64,000 bases of DNA, from positions 360,502 to 424,501 of the forward strand of contig CAWGGJ010000005.1 of NCBI GenBank assembly GCA_963822175.1. The letters are read 5' to 3'. Below, piece by piece: positions 8,740-17,339 of the stretch. This DNA comes from FEB-25 sp963822175. GTDB lineage: Bacteria; Chloroflexota; Anaerolineae; Anaerolineales; UBA4823. The notes beneath the pieces are model-generated. The model ran no database searches, was not told the origin of the DNA, and worked only from the letters and a program-made list of their open reading frames with translations. The translations under genes were made by a program, and so were the position numbers. Numbering within the stretch: position 1 is the stretch's first letter; every line of letters starts with the position of its first letter.

Positions 8740-9309
8740 ATCATCTTCACTCCATTTTGCTGGATTTTCCAGGATATAGGTGCGAATATTCTCCAGGGAT
8801 TTTTCATCCTGGATGATATGGTCATAATATCGCCTCTGCCAGGCAAAATCCACGCACCCCATTGATCGAATTCGTTTTGTACACATTGATTTATATTGAT
8901 TGATGATCGCCCCCAATGTCCCCGGTCTCCAATTTTTTATCGTAGAGACGCCCCGCTGGGGCGTCTCTACAGATGTACGAGGCGTCTCTACAGATGTGCA
9001 AGACGTCTCTGCCCTTTCACCAGACCCTTCAAGAATAACCAGGATCGCATGGATATGGTTGGGCATCACCACCCATGCCTCGAGGCTGACATTCGTTCGA
9101 ATCTGCGGTGTTTTTTCCAATTCTTGCTGGGCAATCTCTCCAACCGCCGACAGGATTATTTGATTTCCAGTGACTTCCCCAAACCATCGCACCTGGTTCT
9201 GGGTGCAAATGGCCACAAAATAATACCCTGGTGTTCCATAATCCCATCCCTGTAATCGATCTGAGGCGATACGATATTTATTTTTGAATTTCAGAGGCAA
9301 GTCTTTCAT
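8722..9309 (-). CDS. REP-associated tyrosine transposase (Y1/IS200-like family)
   Basis: A 195-residue HUH-type Y1 transposase of the REP-associated (RAYT) branch. It has the family start (YRIASDRLQGWDYGTPGYYFV), the HUH motif MPNHIHAIL with H85 and H87, and the C-terminal block WQRRYYDHIIQDEKSL followed by ILENPAKW, which contains the candidate nucleophilic tyrosines. Such proteins cut and rejoin single-stranded REP palindromes. Residues ~103-123 are a non-conserved insertion encoded by the same palindrome that is arrayed upstream at 9453-9609. Start ATG 9309 has an upstream GGAAGAGG. It lies on the opposite strand to the decayed lipoprotein and overlaps its 3' end. Confidence 0.85.
   Translation of the reverse strand: MKDLPLKFKNKYRIASDRLQGWDYGTPGYYFVAICTQNQVRWFGEVTGNQIILSAVGEIAQQELEKTPQIRTNVSLEAWVVMPNHIHAILVILEGSGERAETSCTSVETPRTSVETPQRGVSTIKNWRPGTLGAIINQYKSMCTKRIRSMGCVDFAWQRRYYDHIIQDEKSLENIRTYILENPAKWSEDDYFSNL
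8942..8991. repeat. REP-like palindrome inside the transposase gene
   Basis: GTAGAGACGCCCC (8942-8954) and GGGGCGTCTCTAC (8958-8970) form a 13-bp perfect palindrome with a 3-nt GCT loop. A further GGCGTCTCTAC follows at 8981-8991 and a degraded AGACGTCTCT after that. It encodes residues ~107-123 of the transposase in frame. It is the same element as the upstream array. Confidence 0.85.
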
Positions 9310-9452
9310 TACCCGAACCTCTTCCCATAGAAAAACCCCATTGGAATATCTCTTGATTAACCGGAAGTTATCCAGGAAGTATAGGTAGTTTAGTTTAGCA
9401 CAGGTTTAAATAAAGACGAAAGACAATCTTTTGACGATTACACATCCAATGG

Positions 9453-9609
9453 GTAGAGACGCCCCGGCGGGGCGTCTCTACGGCAGGGCGTCTCTACGGC
9501 AGGGCGTCTCTACGGCGGGGCGTCTCTACGGCGGGGCGTCTCTACAGCGAGGCGTCTCTACAGCGGGGCGTCTCTACGGCGGGGCGTCTCTACAGCGAGG
9601 CGTCTCTAC
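9453..9609. repeat. REP-like array: one palindrome plus eight 16-bp tandem units
   Basis: It begins with the palindrome GTAGAGACGCCCC-GGC-GGGGCGTCTCTAC (9453-9481). The right half-unit GGCGGGGCGTCTCTAC is then repeated head to tail at exactly 16-bp spacing eight more times (9482-9609), with variation only at the first five positions (G/A, A/G, G/A). There are no spacers, so this is not CRISPR. It lies 144 bp upstream of the transposase start and is the likely substrate array. Confidence 0.9.
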
Positions 9610-9781
9610 AGAATCCATATTGAATGTAATTGTTTTTTTTGAAACAAATCATAACCCAAACACTTCTTTTGGTAGCAATTTTCAGACTGTGCCGGTGGAA
9701 TATGATTTCCTGTTGCTTCTTGCATAAATCATCCAAGACATGATACGAATAACAAATCTGCATCGAGTGCTCATCTCAAGA
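9610..9781. other. Intergenic, no gene seen
   Basis: AT-rich sequence between the REP array and the phosphoesterase promoter. No ORF with coding character and no hairpin was found. Confidence 0.4.
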
Positions 9782-9810
9782 TTGCTAACTGCTTTAAATC
9801 GTGCTACCAT
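9782..9810 (+). promoter_or_regulatory. Promoter of the phosphoesterase gene, probably leaderless
   Basis: TTGCTA (9782-9787) and TACCAT (9805-9810) are spaced 17 bp apart. The -10 ends only 6 bp before ATG 9817, so transcription should start at or next to the start codon. No Shine-Dalgarno sequence is present. Confidence 0.5.
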
Positions 9811-9816
9811 TAACCC

Positions 9817-10545
9817 ATGCGCAATCTGATCATTTCTGATATCCATGCCAACCTCACCGCCCTGGAAGCGGTACTCGGTGATGCCGGTCAATTTGATGCT
9901 GTCTGGTGCCTGGGTGACCTGGTGGGGTATGGACCAGACCCAAATGAGTGCATCGAGCGTATTGCCCAGCTCCCCAACCTGCAATGCATCATCGGCAATC
10001 ACGATGCGGCCGCAGTGGGAAAAATTGAAGTGGATGCATTCAACCCCGAAGCCCGTAAGACGGTTTTATGGACCCGTGAGCGGCTAACCCCGGCCAACCA
10101 AGAATATCTGAATAACCTGCCAGAACGGGTCAACCTCGAGCTCATCACCCTGGTACATGGCAGCCCGTATCGACCCATCTGGGAATACCTGCTCGACACC
10201 CGCACTGCCACACTTAACTTCGAATACTTCGATACCCCATACTGCTTTGTGGGTCATACCCACCTGCCCGTCATATATTACCTGCCAGATGATCGAACTG
10301 CTGCCCAGCTGTTGATGCCTGAGCATTTTTCACAAATGACCATGGCGCCACGTGCCATTCTTAACCCTGGCTCGGTGGGGCAGCCGCGTGATCGCGACCC
10401 TCGGGCGGCGTATGCCATCCTGGACCTGACTGATTACACCTGTGAATGGCGCCGGGTGACATATGATATCCAAAGTGTCCAGGAGCGTATGCGCATTCAG
10501 GATTTACCGGAACGCCATATCACCCGTTTAACTGCTGGATGGTAG
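9817..10545 (+). CDS. Calcineurin-like metallophosphoesterase (YfcE-like)
   Basis: A 242-residue cytoplasmic metallophosphoesterase. All five metal-binding signatures are visible in order: DIH (D8, H10), GDLVGYGPD (D34), GNHD (N61, H62), a histidine in LVHGSP, and GHTH followed by NPGSVGQPRD. This is the small phosphodiesterase branch related to YfcE/MJ0936. The natural substrate cannot be read from sequence. The gene appears to be expressed from a leaderless promoter and is followed by the DUF4349 lipoprotein on the same strand. Confidence 0.88.
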   Translation: MRNLIISDIHANLTALEAVLGDAGQFDAVWCLGDLVGYGPDPNECIERIAQLPNLQCIIGNHDAAAVGKIEVDAFNPEARKTVLWTRERLTPANQEYLNNLPERVNLELITLVHGSPYRPIWEYLLDTRTATLNFEYFDTPYCFVGHTHLPVIYYLPDDRTAAQLLMPEHFSQMTMAPRAILNPGSVGQPRDRDPRAAYAILDLTDYTCEWRRVTYDIQSVQERMRIQDLPERHITRLTAGW

Positions 10546-10629
10546 AATGCAGCTAGACTGTTGATCAGCAGGGAACATTCCAACCCGCGGGGGCGTTTTA
10601 AGGCTAGTAAGCATTCTAAGGAGGAGTCC

Positions 10630-11556
10630 ATGATTAAAAAAGTTTCTTTCGCCCTGATCGTCATTTCCCTGCTTCTAGCGGCCTGCAGCCCCGCAGGTCT
10701 CAGGTCGTCAACTGAGAACGATGCGGTAACAGAGATGATGTACGCCGAAGCCCCTGCTGCTGCACCATTAGCGTCTGGTGAAAAAGGTGCCTATTCACAG
10801 GACCAGACCGTTGCGTCTTCTGACCGACTGGTGATTAAAAATGGAACCCTGTCCATGGCAGTGGATGACCCCCTGATCTCCCGGGATAATATCGCCCGGA
10901 TGGCAGAAGCAATGGGTGGGTTTGTTGTCTCAGCGGATATGTATCAGCAAACACTGAGCAATGGTGCTCAGGTTCCCCAGGTTTCCATGACCATCCGCGT
11001 CCCTTCCGAGCGGCTGGATGAAGCCCTGACGACCATCAAAGCGGAAACCAACCAACCCATTATTAATGAAAATCTGTCCAGCCAGGACGTGACGGCTGAA
11101 TACACCGACCTTAATTCCAGGCTGGTCAACTTGCAGGCTGCCGAGCAGCAGCTGCAGGAAATCATGGATGACGCCAACCGAACCGAGGATGTGCTGGCAG
11201 TTTATTCACAGCTGGTCTCTGTGCGTGAGCAGATCGAGCTGATTAAAGGCCAGATGAAATATTACGAGCAGTCGGCAGCACTTTCATCCATCAGTATCCA
11301 GCTGATCGCCAATGCTGCCATGCAGCCCATCAGCATCGGTGGTTGGCAGCCGGGTGGAGTAGCCAAGCAAGCTCTGCAATCGCTCATTCATACACTGCAG
11401 TCCCTGGCGAACTTCGCCATCCGTTTAGTCATTTACATCATACCGGTCCTGCTGATCATCTTTGTCCCCATCGGTCTGATCATTTGGGGAATTGTGAGCC
11501 TGGTAAAGAGAGGGCGAAAGGCAAAAAAAGTTCCACCAGCCGATCCCCAGGCGTAA
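10630..11556 (+). CDS. DUF4349-containing lipoprotein
   Basis: A 308-residue envelope protein. The start ATG 10630 is chosen because AGGAG lies 6 nt upstream and the signal peptide begins there (MIKKVSFALIVISLLLAAC); the lipobox LLAAC places the lipidated cysteine at residue 19. The body matches DUF4349: a beta-rich part (DRLVIKNGTLSMAVDD), the QVSMTIRVPSERLDEAL block, a coiled coil around SRLVNLQAAEQQLQEIMDDA, and a C-terminal membrane helix (VIYIIPVLLIIFVPIGLIIW) followed by a basic tail. The predicted topology is a domain outside the membrane, held by lipid and helix. Function of the family is unknown. An inverted repeat just downstream is a terminator candidate. Confidence 0.85.
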   Translation: MIKKVSFALIVISLLLAACSPAGLRSSTENDAVTEMMYAEAPAAAPLASGEKGAYSQDQTVASSDRLVIKNGTLSMAVDDPLISRDNIARMAEAMGGFVVSADMYQQTLSNGAQVPQVSMTIRVPSERLDEALTTIKAETNQPIINENLSSQDVTAEYTDLNSRLVNLQAAEQQLQEIMDDANRTEDVLAVYSQLVSVREQIELIKGQMKYYEQSAALSSISIQLIANAAMQPISIGGWQPGGVAKQALQSLIHTLQSLANFAIRLVIYIIPVLLIIFVPIGLIIWGIVSLVKRGRKAKKVPPADPQA

Positions 11557-11575
11557 GCACATATAGAAATAATGA

Positions 11576-11608
11576 CGAGCTGTCCAATTTATCACCTTGG
11601 ACAGCTCG
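11576..11608. terminator. Hairpin terminator between convergent genes
   Basis: A 12-bp perfect stem, CGAGCTGTCCAA (11576-11587) with TTGGACAGCTCG (11597-11608), and a 9-nt loop, then AATTATTTAATT. It lies after the DUF4349 gene and may act in both directions. The T-tract is weak. Confidence 0.65.
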
Positions 11609-11695
11609 AATTATTTAATTCCAATATTATATGGAGGTGCGCAATAGCATTGGAAAGCCCTGCCAGGCGGCAGGTTGCTTACCAATCTATATCCT

Positions 11696-12814
11696 TTATT
11701 TCAACCTGAGCACCTGGCCAGGAAGGAGAATATACGGGGGATGCAGATCATTTAGTTTAGCCAGCAGATGCCAATCTACTCCATATTTATGGGCAAAACC
11801 AAACAGTGTCACGCCATGTTGAATGACAAAAGTATCACTGGAAATATTGTTAATTGGGGAGGATGCCGCTGATTGCGCAGATTGGACAGCATAGTTTTGA
11901 TAGATCATGGGTAGTCGCACCAACCATGTCACCTGGGTTACCGAAGGTGGAGGCTCAGTGGATACAGCTTCTTCCTCGGGTAGGATAAGCACCTGGCCAG
12001 GAAAAATGGTATAGGGGTAGGCGATTGAATTGAGCTCCACCAGCACCTGCCAGGTGGTGCCAAAGCGATCCGCGAGCGCCACCAGGTATTCCCCTTGCTG
12101 TACCGTATAGGTTTCTCCATGGGCTTCTGTTTCAGGGGCTTCAGTTGCAGGAACATCATTTCCTGGGGCCTCCCGAGAGCTAAAGACCGCCATATTGCCC
12201 AGCACTGCCCATGATTTCAGAAACGTTTTCAATGGGAAAGTCTGGTACTGGCCTTTGTAGGCATCCACCACCTGGACAGACTCGGGGCTGTAGCCAACAA
12301 GGATCATGGTATGCTCATAGGCAGCCACTACCGAGCTGCTGCCATCAGAAGCTTCATATTCTATTGCCTTGCCTGCCCACATCTGCCCAATGACCCACAC
12401 AATAACAGGTTGACCAGCTTTAATTTCTCCACGCAGGTCATCCCAAGTCAAGTTATTATGCGCCTCCGCTTCCAGCCCGAATTCCCGTAACGTCTCAGCC
12501 ACTGGCCCAGCGTGTACCCCATACCCAGAGGGCGGAATACGCCCCCAGGCATCGTTAGGATCGCCAACGAAACCTTTCTCCGGGTTATCCGCACGCGGGA
12601 GAGCGTCCAGGAATTCACTCTCGCTGACGCTTACTCCCCAAAAACCAGCTAGATCAGCAGCGGAGCGTGACTCACAGGAGAGTGAATACCGCTGGGCGTG
12701 CCCACTGAACCCTGAGATATAGGATGAATCCGGGAGTGTGTCTCCCCGAGCGGAAGAGAAATCAGTCAGGCTAAGCAAGATGACAAAGGCTAATATACGC
12801 GCTAATCGTTTCAT
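11696..12814 (-). CDS. Exported C39-like peptidase with two LysM domains
   Basis: The start at 12814 (MKRLARILAFVILLSL) gives a clean signal peptide with a GGAG upstream; an in-frame start exists at 12841. The N-terminal domain is C39-like: a cysteine in QRYSLSCESRSAADLAGFWG, then the GDPNDAWGRIPPSGYGVHA block common to this subfamily, and the histidine in AYEHTMILVGY followed by VVDAYKGQY. Two LysM peptidoglycan-binding domains follow (TYTVQQGEYLVALADRFG and TFVIQHGVTLFGFAHKYG). Between them is the motif VRLPMIYQNYA, seen as a tail-like element in other exported proteins here. It probably acts at the cell surface on peptides or peptidoglycan. It is divergent from rsmG. Confidence 0.8.
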   Translation of the reverse strand: MKRLARILAFVILLSLTDFSSARGDTLPDSSYISGFSGHAQRYSLSCESRSAADLAGFWGVSVSESEFLDALPRADNPEKGFVGDPNDAWGRIPPSGYGVHAGPVAETLREFGLEAEAHNNLTWDDLRGEIKAGQPVIVWVIGQMWAGKAIEYEASDGSSSVVAAYEHTMILVGYSPESVQVVDAYKGQYQTFPLKTFLKSWAVLGNMAVFSSREAPGNDVPATEAPETEAHGETYTVQQGEYLVALADRFGTTWQVLVELNSIAYPYTIFPGQVLILPEEEAVSTEPPPSVTQVTWLVRLPMIYQNYAVQSAQSAASSPINNISSDTFVIQHGVTLFGFAHKYGVDWHLLAKLNDLHPPYILLPGQVLRLK

Positions 12815-12887
12815 TGGATCCACTTTCTCCGTAACAACCATCTACCGTCCTCCAGTTGCAAACTTTATGCCATGCTTCCAATACGTG

Positions 12888-12893
12888 TATAAT
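12888..12893 (+). promoter_or_regulatory. -10 box of rsmG, leaderless arrangement
   Basis: A perfect TATAAT ends 8 bp before ATG 12902, leaving no room for a Shine-Dalgarno sequence. No convincing -35 is seen (TTATGC at the right distance). Confidence 0.45.
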
Positions 12894-12901
12894 CTGGAAT
12901 T

Positions 12902-13612
12902 ATGCAGGAACTGGCCAAACTTGCCCAGCAACAATTGGGGTTGCATCTTACCCGTTCCCAGTTATCAGCTCTCTCCTTGTATGAACGGGAGCTTATCGAT
13001 TGGAATACACGTTTCAACCTGACCGCCATCCGTGACCCGCACGAGATTCACATAAAGCATTTCCTCGATTCACTTACCTGCTTGATGGCGTTGCGGGAGA
13101 CTCCTTTTGATCGCCTCATCGATGTAGGTACCGGGGCAGGTTTTCCCGGGATACCTCTTAAAATCATCTTTCCGCAGATGCAGGTGACGCTGGTAGAGTC
13201 GGTGGGCAAGAAAGCCGAGTTTTGCCGCCACGTGGTGAATATTCTTGACTTAAAGCGAGTGGAGGTGGTCCAGGATCGTGCAGAGAACCTGGGTCAAAAT
13301 CCATCCTACCGGGAGCAATATGACTGGGCTGTGGCACGAGCAGTGGCCATCCTGCCAGTACTGGCGGAGTATCTGCTACCGCTGGTGAGGGTGGGGGGAA
13401 GCATGCTGGCAATGAAGGGTGAGAGTGGTCCGGTTGAGGCGCATTCGGCCGAACGTGCCCTGCGGGTGTTGGGCGGACATTTGCGACAGCTTCTACCGGT
13501 GGCATTGCCGGGCGTCGCTGAGGAACGCTACCTGGTGATGATCGACAAAGTGGCCGCTACCCCCAAAGGATACCCACGCAAAGTGGGAATACCTGCCAGG
13601 CGTCCGATATAG
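12902..13612 (+). CDS. rsmG: 16S rRNA (guanine-527-N7)-methyltransferase RsmG
   Basis: A 236-residue enzyme that methylates N7 of G527 of 16S rRNA using SAM. The diagnostic sequence is present throughout: WNTRFNLTAIRDPHEIHIKH, then DSLTCL, the SAM motif LIDVGTGAGFPGIPLKI, VTLVESVGKKAEFCRHVV, and the VARAVAILPVLAEYLLPLV block. The size is normal for the family. It shares a 60-88-bp divergent gap with the C39/LysM gene and ends 8 bp from the convergent recF stop. Expression probably comes from the TATAAT just upstream. Confidence 0.95.
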   Translation: MQELAKLAQQQLGLHLTRSQLSALSLYERELIDWNTRFNLTAIRDPHEIHIKHFLDSLTCLMALRETPFDRLIDVGTGAGFPGIPLKIIFPQMQVTLVESVGKKAEFCRHVVNILDLKRVEVVQDRAENLGQNPSYREQYDWAVARAVAILPVLAEYLLPLVRVGGSMLAMKGESGPVEAHSAERALRVLGGHLRQLLPVALPGVAEERYLVMIDKVAATPKGYPRKVGIPARRPI

Positions 13613-13620
13613 GTCATTGA

Positions 13621-14826
13621 TCAAGCTTTTTCCACCCTGCCACCAGAAACTCGCCAGACAACCGCTTTTTTCACATATTCGGGTGCAAATAGATCCAGGT
13701 CTGTGGTAGAAAGCAACACCTGTTCCGACTGGCCCAACCTCGCCAGCAAGTCGTACCGTCGCTCGGTATCCAACTCTGCCAGCACTTCATCCAGCAATAA
13801 AATCGGCCAGTGTCCACTCTTGGCATTCATCCATGCCACCTCGGCGATCTTAAGTGCCAGGATGGCTGAACGTGCCTGGCCGCGCGAGCCGTAAATTCCC
13901 AGGTCAATGCCGTTTGCCAGGAAACGCAATTCGTCGCGATGAGGCCCAATGGTAGTAACCCCCCGGGCAATCTCCTCGCCCCGCAGCCTCACTAGGCTTT
14001 CCTGGAAACCCTTGCGAATTTGTTCCACTGAATAACCGCAGCGGTCCACGGCAGCATCCAGCGGCAGTGAGAATTGATCGCGAGGGCGAGGCAGAGGATC
14101 GTAAGCAGGCTGATAGCTCAGTCGTAATACTTCATTCTCATGGGTGAGTTCCCGGTGAATACGAGCAGCCAGCCGCTCCAGCTCTTGAACGGCGCGAATG
14201 CGGGCATGGATAAGCTGCGCCCCAAAGGTAGTAATCTGGTCATCCCAAAAATCCAGTTGGGAGGCATCCCCTTTTCGCTCGTAAAGCTGTTTCAACAGGG
14301 CATTGCGCTGTAAGAGCCCCTTATTGTATTCCGCCAGGGCAGCCTGATAATGGGAAATTACCTGGGCTAATGCCAGGTTAAGGTAGCGACGGCGTTCCTC
14401 CGGGCCTGCCTCTATCACGCCCATCATCTGGGGTAGAAACAGGACCGCATTAAACTGCCCAATGACCTCACTGGACTTGCGCTTGACACCATCCAAAAGA
14501 ACTTCCTTGCGCAGGTGGGTCCCTCCATTTTGGCCATTGGCCTCCTGGATTATCCTCACCTCAATGCGGTGATTTTCCGATCCGCGACAAAAGTCCGCCA
14601 CAATGCGCCCAACAGCGATGTCCTGGCGTGTCTCTATGAAATTGATCAGCTGCCGGTCACTGCTGGCATGGAACGAGGTCAATGTGGCCAGAAAATAGAT
14701 GGCCTCAAGCAGGCTGGTTTTCCCCTGGGCATTATTTCCCACCAACATCACCGTTCCGCTCGGTATATCCATATCCAACCGGGCGAAATTGCGAAAATTG
14801 GTAAGTGAAAGATGGGTGAGCTGCAT
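13621..14826 (-). CDS. recF: DNA replication and repair protein RecF
   Basis: A 401-residue SMC-like ATPase that helps load RecA on gapped DNA. The N-terminus LTHLSLTNFRNFARLDMD is classic RecF. The Walker A is GNNAQGKTS (residues 30-38), the signature region is YGSRGQARSAILALKIAE, and the Walker B is LLLDEVLAELD, followed by the D-loop and LLSTTDLDLF. The length is slightly above the usual ~370 because of a middle insert. It is not next to dnaA/dnaN here, which differs from the arrangement in many bacteria. An upstream hairpin separates it from def. Confidence 0.95.
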   Translation of the reverse strand: MQLTHLSLTNFRNFARLDMDIPSGTVMLVGNNAQGKTSLLEAIYFLATLTSFHASSDRQLINFIETRQDIAVGRIVADFCRGSENHRIEVRIIQEANGQNGGTHLRKEVLLDGVKRKSSEVIGQFNAVLFLPQMMGVIEAGPEERRRYLNLALAQVISHYQAALAEYNKGLLQRNALLKQLYERKGDASQLDFWDDQITTFGAQLIHARIRAVQELERLAARIHRELTHENEVLRLSYQPAYDPLPRPRDQFSLPLDAAVDRCGYSVEQIRKGFQESLVRLRGEEIARGVTTIGPHRDELRFLANGIDLGIYGSRGQARSAILALKIAEVAWMNAKSGHWPILLLDEVLAELDTERRYDLLARLGQSEQVLLSTTDLDLFAPEYVKKAVVWRVSGGRVEKA

Positions 14827-14845
14827 TTACTAAGCCATTCACACA

Positions 14846-14875
14846 AATGCCACGGATGGGTTTCGCCGTGGCATT
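14846..14875 (-). terminator. Hairpin between def and recF
   Basis: AATGCCACGG (14846-14855) and CCGTGGCATT (14866-14875) form a perfect 10-bp stem. It lies between the def stop and the recF start on the same strand. The minus-strand tail (TGTGTG) is poor in T, so it could be a terminator or an attenuator. Confidence 0.5.
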
Positions 14876-14946
14876 ACGAGGTTGTTTTTGATTATATCAA
14901 AACCCAGGGCTTGGTGGGTCAGATACAAGCTTTGAGAAATTTTGGC

Positions 14947-15462
14947 TTAGACGTTATCCGGTATGACCTGCCCCTGATGTTCCTCGGCCTTCCATAGTTT
15001 TTCGGCTCGATCGACAAACAGGACGCCGTCCAGGTGGTCAATCTCATGCTGGAATATCCGCGCCAACCAGCCCTTGGCTTTAACAGTCATAGGGTGACCA
15101 TGCCGGTTCAATCCCTTTACCGTTAGAGATTCAATGCGTTCCACATCCCCCTGGATACCGGGAACAGAAAGACAACCCTCAGTTCCAAGCAGGGTTTCCT
15201 GAGACGTGCGAGTGATCTCGGGGTTCGCCATGACATACAACCTGGGTGGGATCTCTTCATCGTCCTCATCGCCGTATTCTACGACAATCAGGCGGATCGA
15301 TTCTCCCACTTGTGGGGCCGCAAGGCCCACACCAGGGGCATGGCGCATGGTCTCGATCATATCATCCACCAGGCCTTGGAAATCAGGTCCAAAGTCGCTC
15401 ACTTTATGTGCTTTATGCCGCAAAATGGATTGCGGAAGGGTGACAATTTCTAGAACGGACAT
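14947..15462 (-). CDS. def: Peptide deformylase
   Basis: Removes the formyl group from the N-terminal methionine of nascent proteins. All three family motifs are intact in the 171-residue product: GVGLAAPQVG (residues 44-53), EGCLSVPG (the metal-ligand cysteine) and QHEIDHLDG (two histidine ligands and the catalytic glutamate). An acidic insert (EYGDEDDEEIPPRLYV) lies between motifs 1 and 2. It is transcribed in the same direction as recF and lies 24 bp downstream of the cNMP-binding/PH protein. Confidence 0.95.
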   Translation of the reverse strand: MSVLEIVTLPQSILRHKAHKVSDFGPDFQGLVDDMIETMRHAPGVGLAAPQVGESIRLIVVEYGDEDDEEIPPRLYVMANPEITRTSQETLLGTEGCLSVPGIQGDVERIESLTVKGLNRHGHPMTVKAKGWLARIFQHEIDHLDGVLFVDRAEKLWKAEEHQGQVIPDNV

Positions 15463-15486
15463 GGCGGCTATTTTACCCGAATTTGG

Positions 15487-17199
15487 TCAAATTTGGGGAG
15501 GTTTTTTGGCATTTTGCCGCATATCTTCAGCCTGGCGATGGTAGGCGGCGATATAGCTAGATACCCGTTCCTGTTCCTGTAAGGTATCAGCCTGTTGTTT
15601 CTTGCGCCGGTATGCGTACATATAATTAAAAATATCCCGTTGCGCCCGCGCAGGGTTGTGGATGCCATAAAAAATAAACTTGTTGTCGGTGCCAATGTTT
15701 ATGATCACGTTACCAAAATTCAGCACCACACCCAGGAAACCCAGGCGTTCATAATCCAGCCCAATAATATTCTCCAAAGAAGCCGACTTGGTGATCTCAT
15801 CTCCCAGGGGCTTGCGTTCACTATCGATGATCTTTTCGGAAGTAACCCGGTAGATGTCATTGCTCCAATCCACAAACCTGTACAGCCACCACAGAATGGC
15901 TGCCCCCAGGAGAAGAATGCCGAGCAGAAGGATCAAAGCCGGGGTGAGCAGGCTGATCTGGTCGTTCAGCCGCCAATAAAAAAGTGTACCCGTTCCAAAA
16001 ACCAGGCCCAGCGCAAGGGCTGCTGGGAACCATGTCATCCTGAAAAGCACGTAAAGGTGCTTACGATAAGTGATCATCCCGTCAGCTTCCCGCCGGGTTT
16101 GAAAGCGTGCCAGCAGCGATTCCCAAAAAGGTAATTGCCCTGTGACGGATTTTGTCTCCTGGTCCATTGAATTGATCGAGTTGCTTATTGGTGCAGTGGC
16201 GTTCACCGATCCTGGAGCCGTTACTGCCTGGGATGGCTCAATCTTTTGCCTGATCTTCCCTTCGATGGTATGAATATCCGTCGTCATCTGGCGCTCAATC
16301 GCAAGCTTGCGCTCATGATCGATTAGGTTTTTGATCTCGCCTGGGTTTCCCACATAGCGGAAGAACACCTGCCCCATGAAAGTCTGGGTGATCACATCGC
16401 CATACCCCAACCAGCGTCCCAGCTGACTTGATTTTGTCTCCCCGGTTTTGATCGCAACAAGTGGAGCTTCCTGACGGCTATCATAAAGGGCAACTGTACG
16501 CTCCAACCAAACGATACGCTCATCGGTGATGATGTAATAATCATTTCGCCAATCTATAAAGCGCCAGACTGCCCATACCACCGCGCCGCCCGCCAATGCA
16601 GCACCAAACCACCCTAGCACCAGGCGGAATGAGGTGGTCGGGATAAAGGTGGCCAATAAAATGACCACCACACCCACCCAGGCTATAACAACGGGGGCAA
16701 GCTCAAGGACAAAAAGGTATGCCGGGTGTTTCCGGCAAATCAGCTTTACAGTTTCTTCCTCCCCTAGCCAGTTGAATGGTTTTGAGTGGATCAGGTTGTA
16801 CCAGGCTAACTGTTTTTTTATGTTTTTAGTTAAAACGGGGGTAGTGTTCAGCAAGGAACGCAGCTGCCCCACCTGGAAGCAGAGGAGCAGTGTCGGTTGT
16901 ATTGCCTCGAGGGTGTATGGCCTTGTCTTGCCGCGAAAGATGACATCCCCGCCGAAAAAATCCCCTTGTTTAAGAGTATATGTTGTATCTTCACTTCCCT
17001 TATTCAGGTAGATAAAGCGCACCTTGCCTGTTGCAACAACATAAAGCGAGGTATCCACTCCTTCCTGACGCAGAGATTCCGTCTCACTTAATTGGATCAG
17101 CTGAGCAACAGCTGCCACTCGATTAAGCTGTTCGTTTTCCAGCCCATCGAATAGCCTGATATTTTTCATCAACGTGATGACTTGTTCATCTTCAGGCAT
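15487..17199 (-). CDS. Cyclic-nucleotide-binding domain protein with two membrane/PH modules
   Basis: The start at 17199 (MPEDEQVITLMKNIRLFDGL) is preferred over an in-frame codon 48 nt upstream, because the cNMP-binding domain begins there. Residues ~10-125 form the cNMP-binding fold (IRLFDGLENEQLNRVAA, VATGKVRFIYL, KQGDFFGGDVIF). Two repeats of a module follow, each made of a pair of membrane helices (AYLFVLELAPVVIAWVGVVV and the later VLFRMTWFPAALALGLVFG) and a bacterial PH-like domain (DYYIITDERIVWLERTV; DIYRVTSEKIIDSERKPLG). It is probably an inner-membrane protein with cytosolic sensor domains. The ligand is unknown; the PRAA-type phosphate cassette of true cAMP binders is not evident. 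Confidence 0.75.
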   Translation of the reverse strand: MPEDEQVITLMKNIRLFDGLENEQLNRVAAVAQLIQLSETESLRQEGVDTSLYVVATGKVRFIYLNKGSEDTTYTLKQGDFFGGDVIFRGKTRPYTLEAIQPTLLLCFQVGQLRSLLNTTPVLTKNIKKQLAWYNLIHSKPFNWLGEEETVKLICRKHPAYLFVLELAPVVIAWVGVVVILLATFIPTTSFRLVLGWFGAALAGGAVVWAVWRFIDWRNDYYIITDERIVWLERTVALYDSRQEAPLVAIKTGETKSSQLGRWLGYGDVITQTFMGQVFFRYVGNPGEIKNLIDHERKLAIERQMTTDIHTIEGKIRQKIEPSQAVTAPGSVNATAPISNSINSMDQETKSVTGQLPFWESLLARFQTRREADGMITYRKHLYVLFRMTWFPAALALGLVFGTGTLFYWRLNDQISLLTPALILLLGILLLGAAILWWLYRFVDWSNDIYRVTSEKIIDSERKPLGDEITKSASLENIIGLDYERLGFLGVVLNFGNVIINIGTDNKFIFYGIHNPARAQRDIFNYMYAYRRKKQQADTLQEQERVSSYIAAYHRQAEDMRQNAKKPPQI

Positions 17200-17339
17200 A
17201 ATATGATTGTAGCATGAACAATGCTTTTCGTTTATATCGGTGCACAATGTATACCAGGTGAGGTAGGAGCCTAATCAATGCATAGATAAGCATATGATAG
17301 AATCAATTCCACCTTTATCCCATACAGGAGGATGCTCTC

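Noticed and set aside
9453..9609. CRISPR array
   Set aside because: Units are directly adjacent at 16 bp with no unique spacers, and no cas genes are present.
9431..9727. A 98-codon ORF over the REP array (repeated GRLYGGASLQ)
   Set aside because: It is a translation of the 16-bp tandem repeat; the repetitive protein is a by-product and has no ribosome-binding site.
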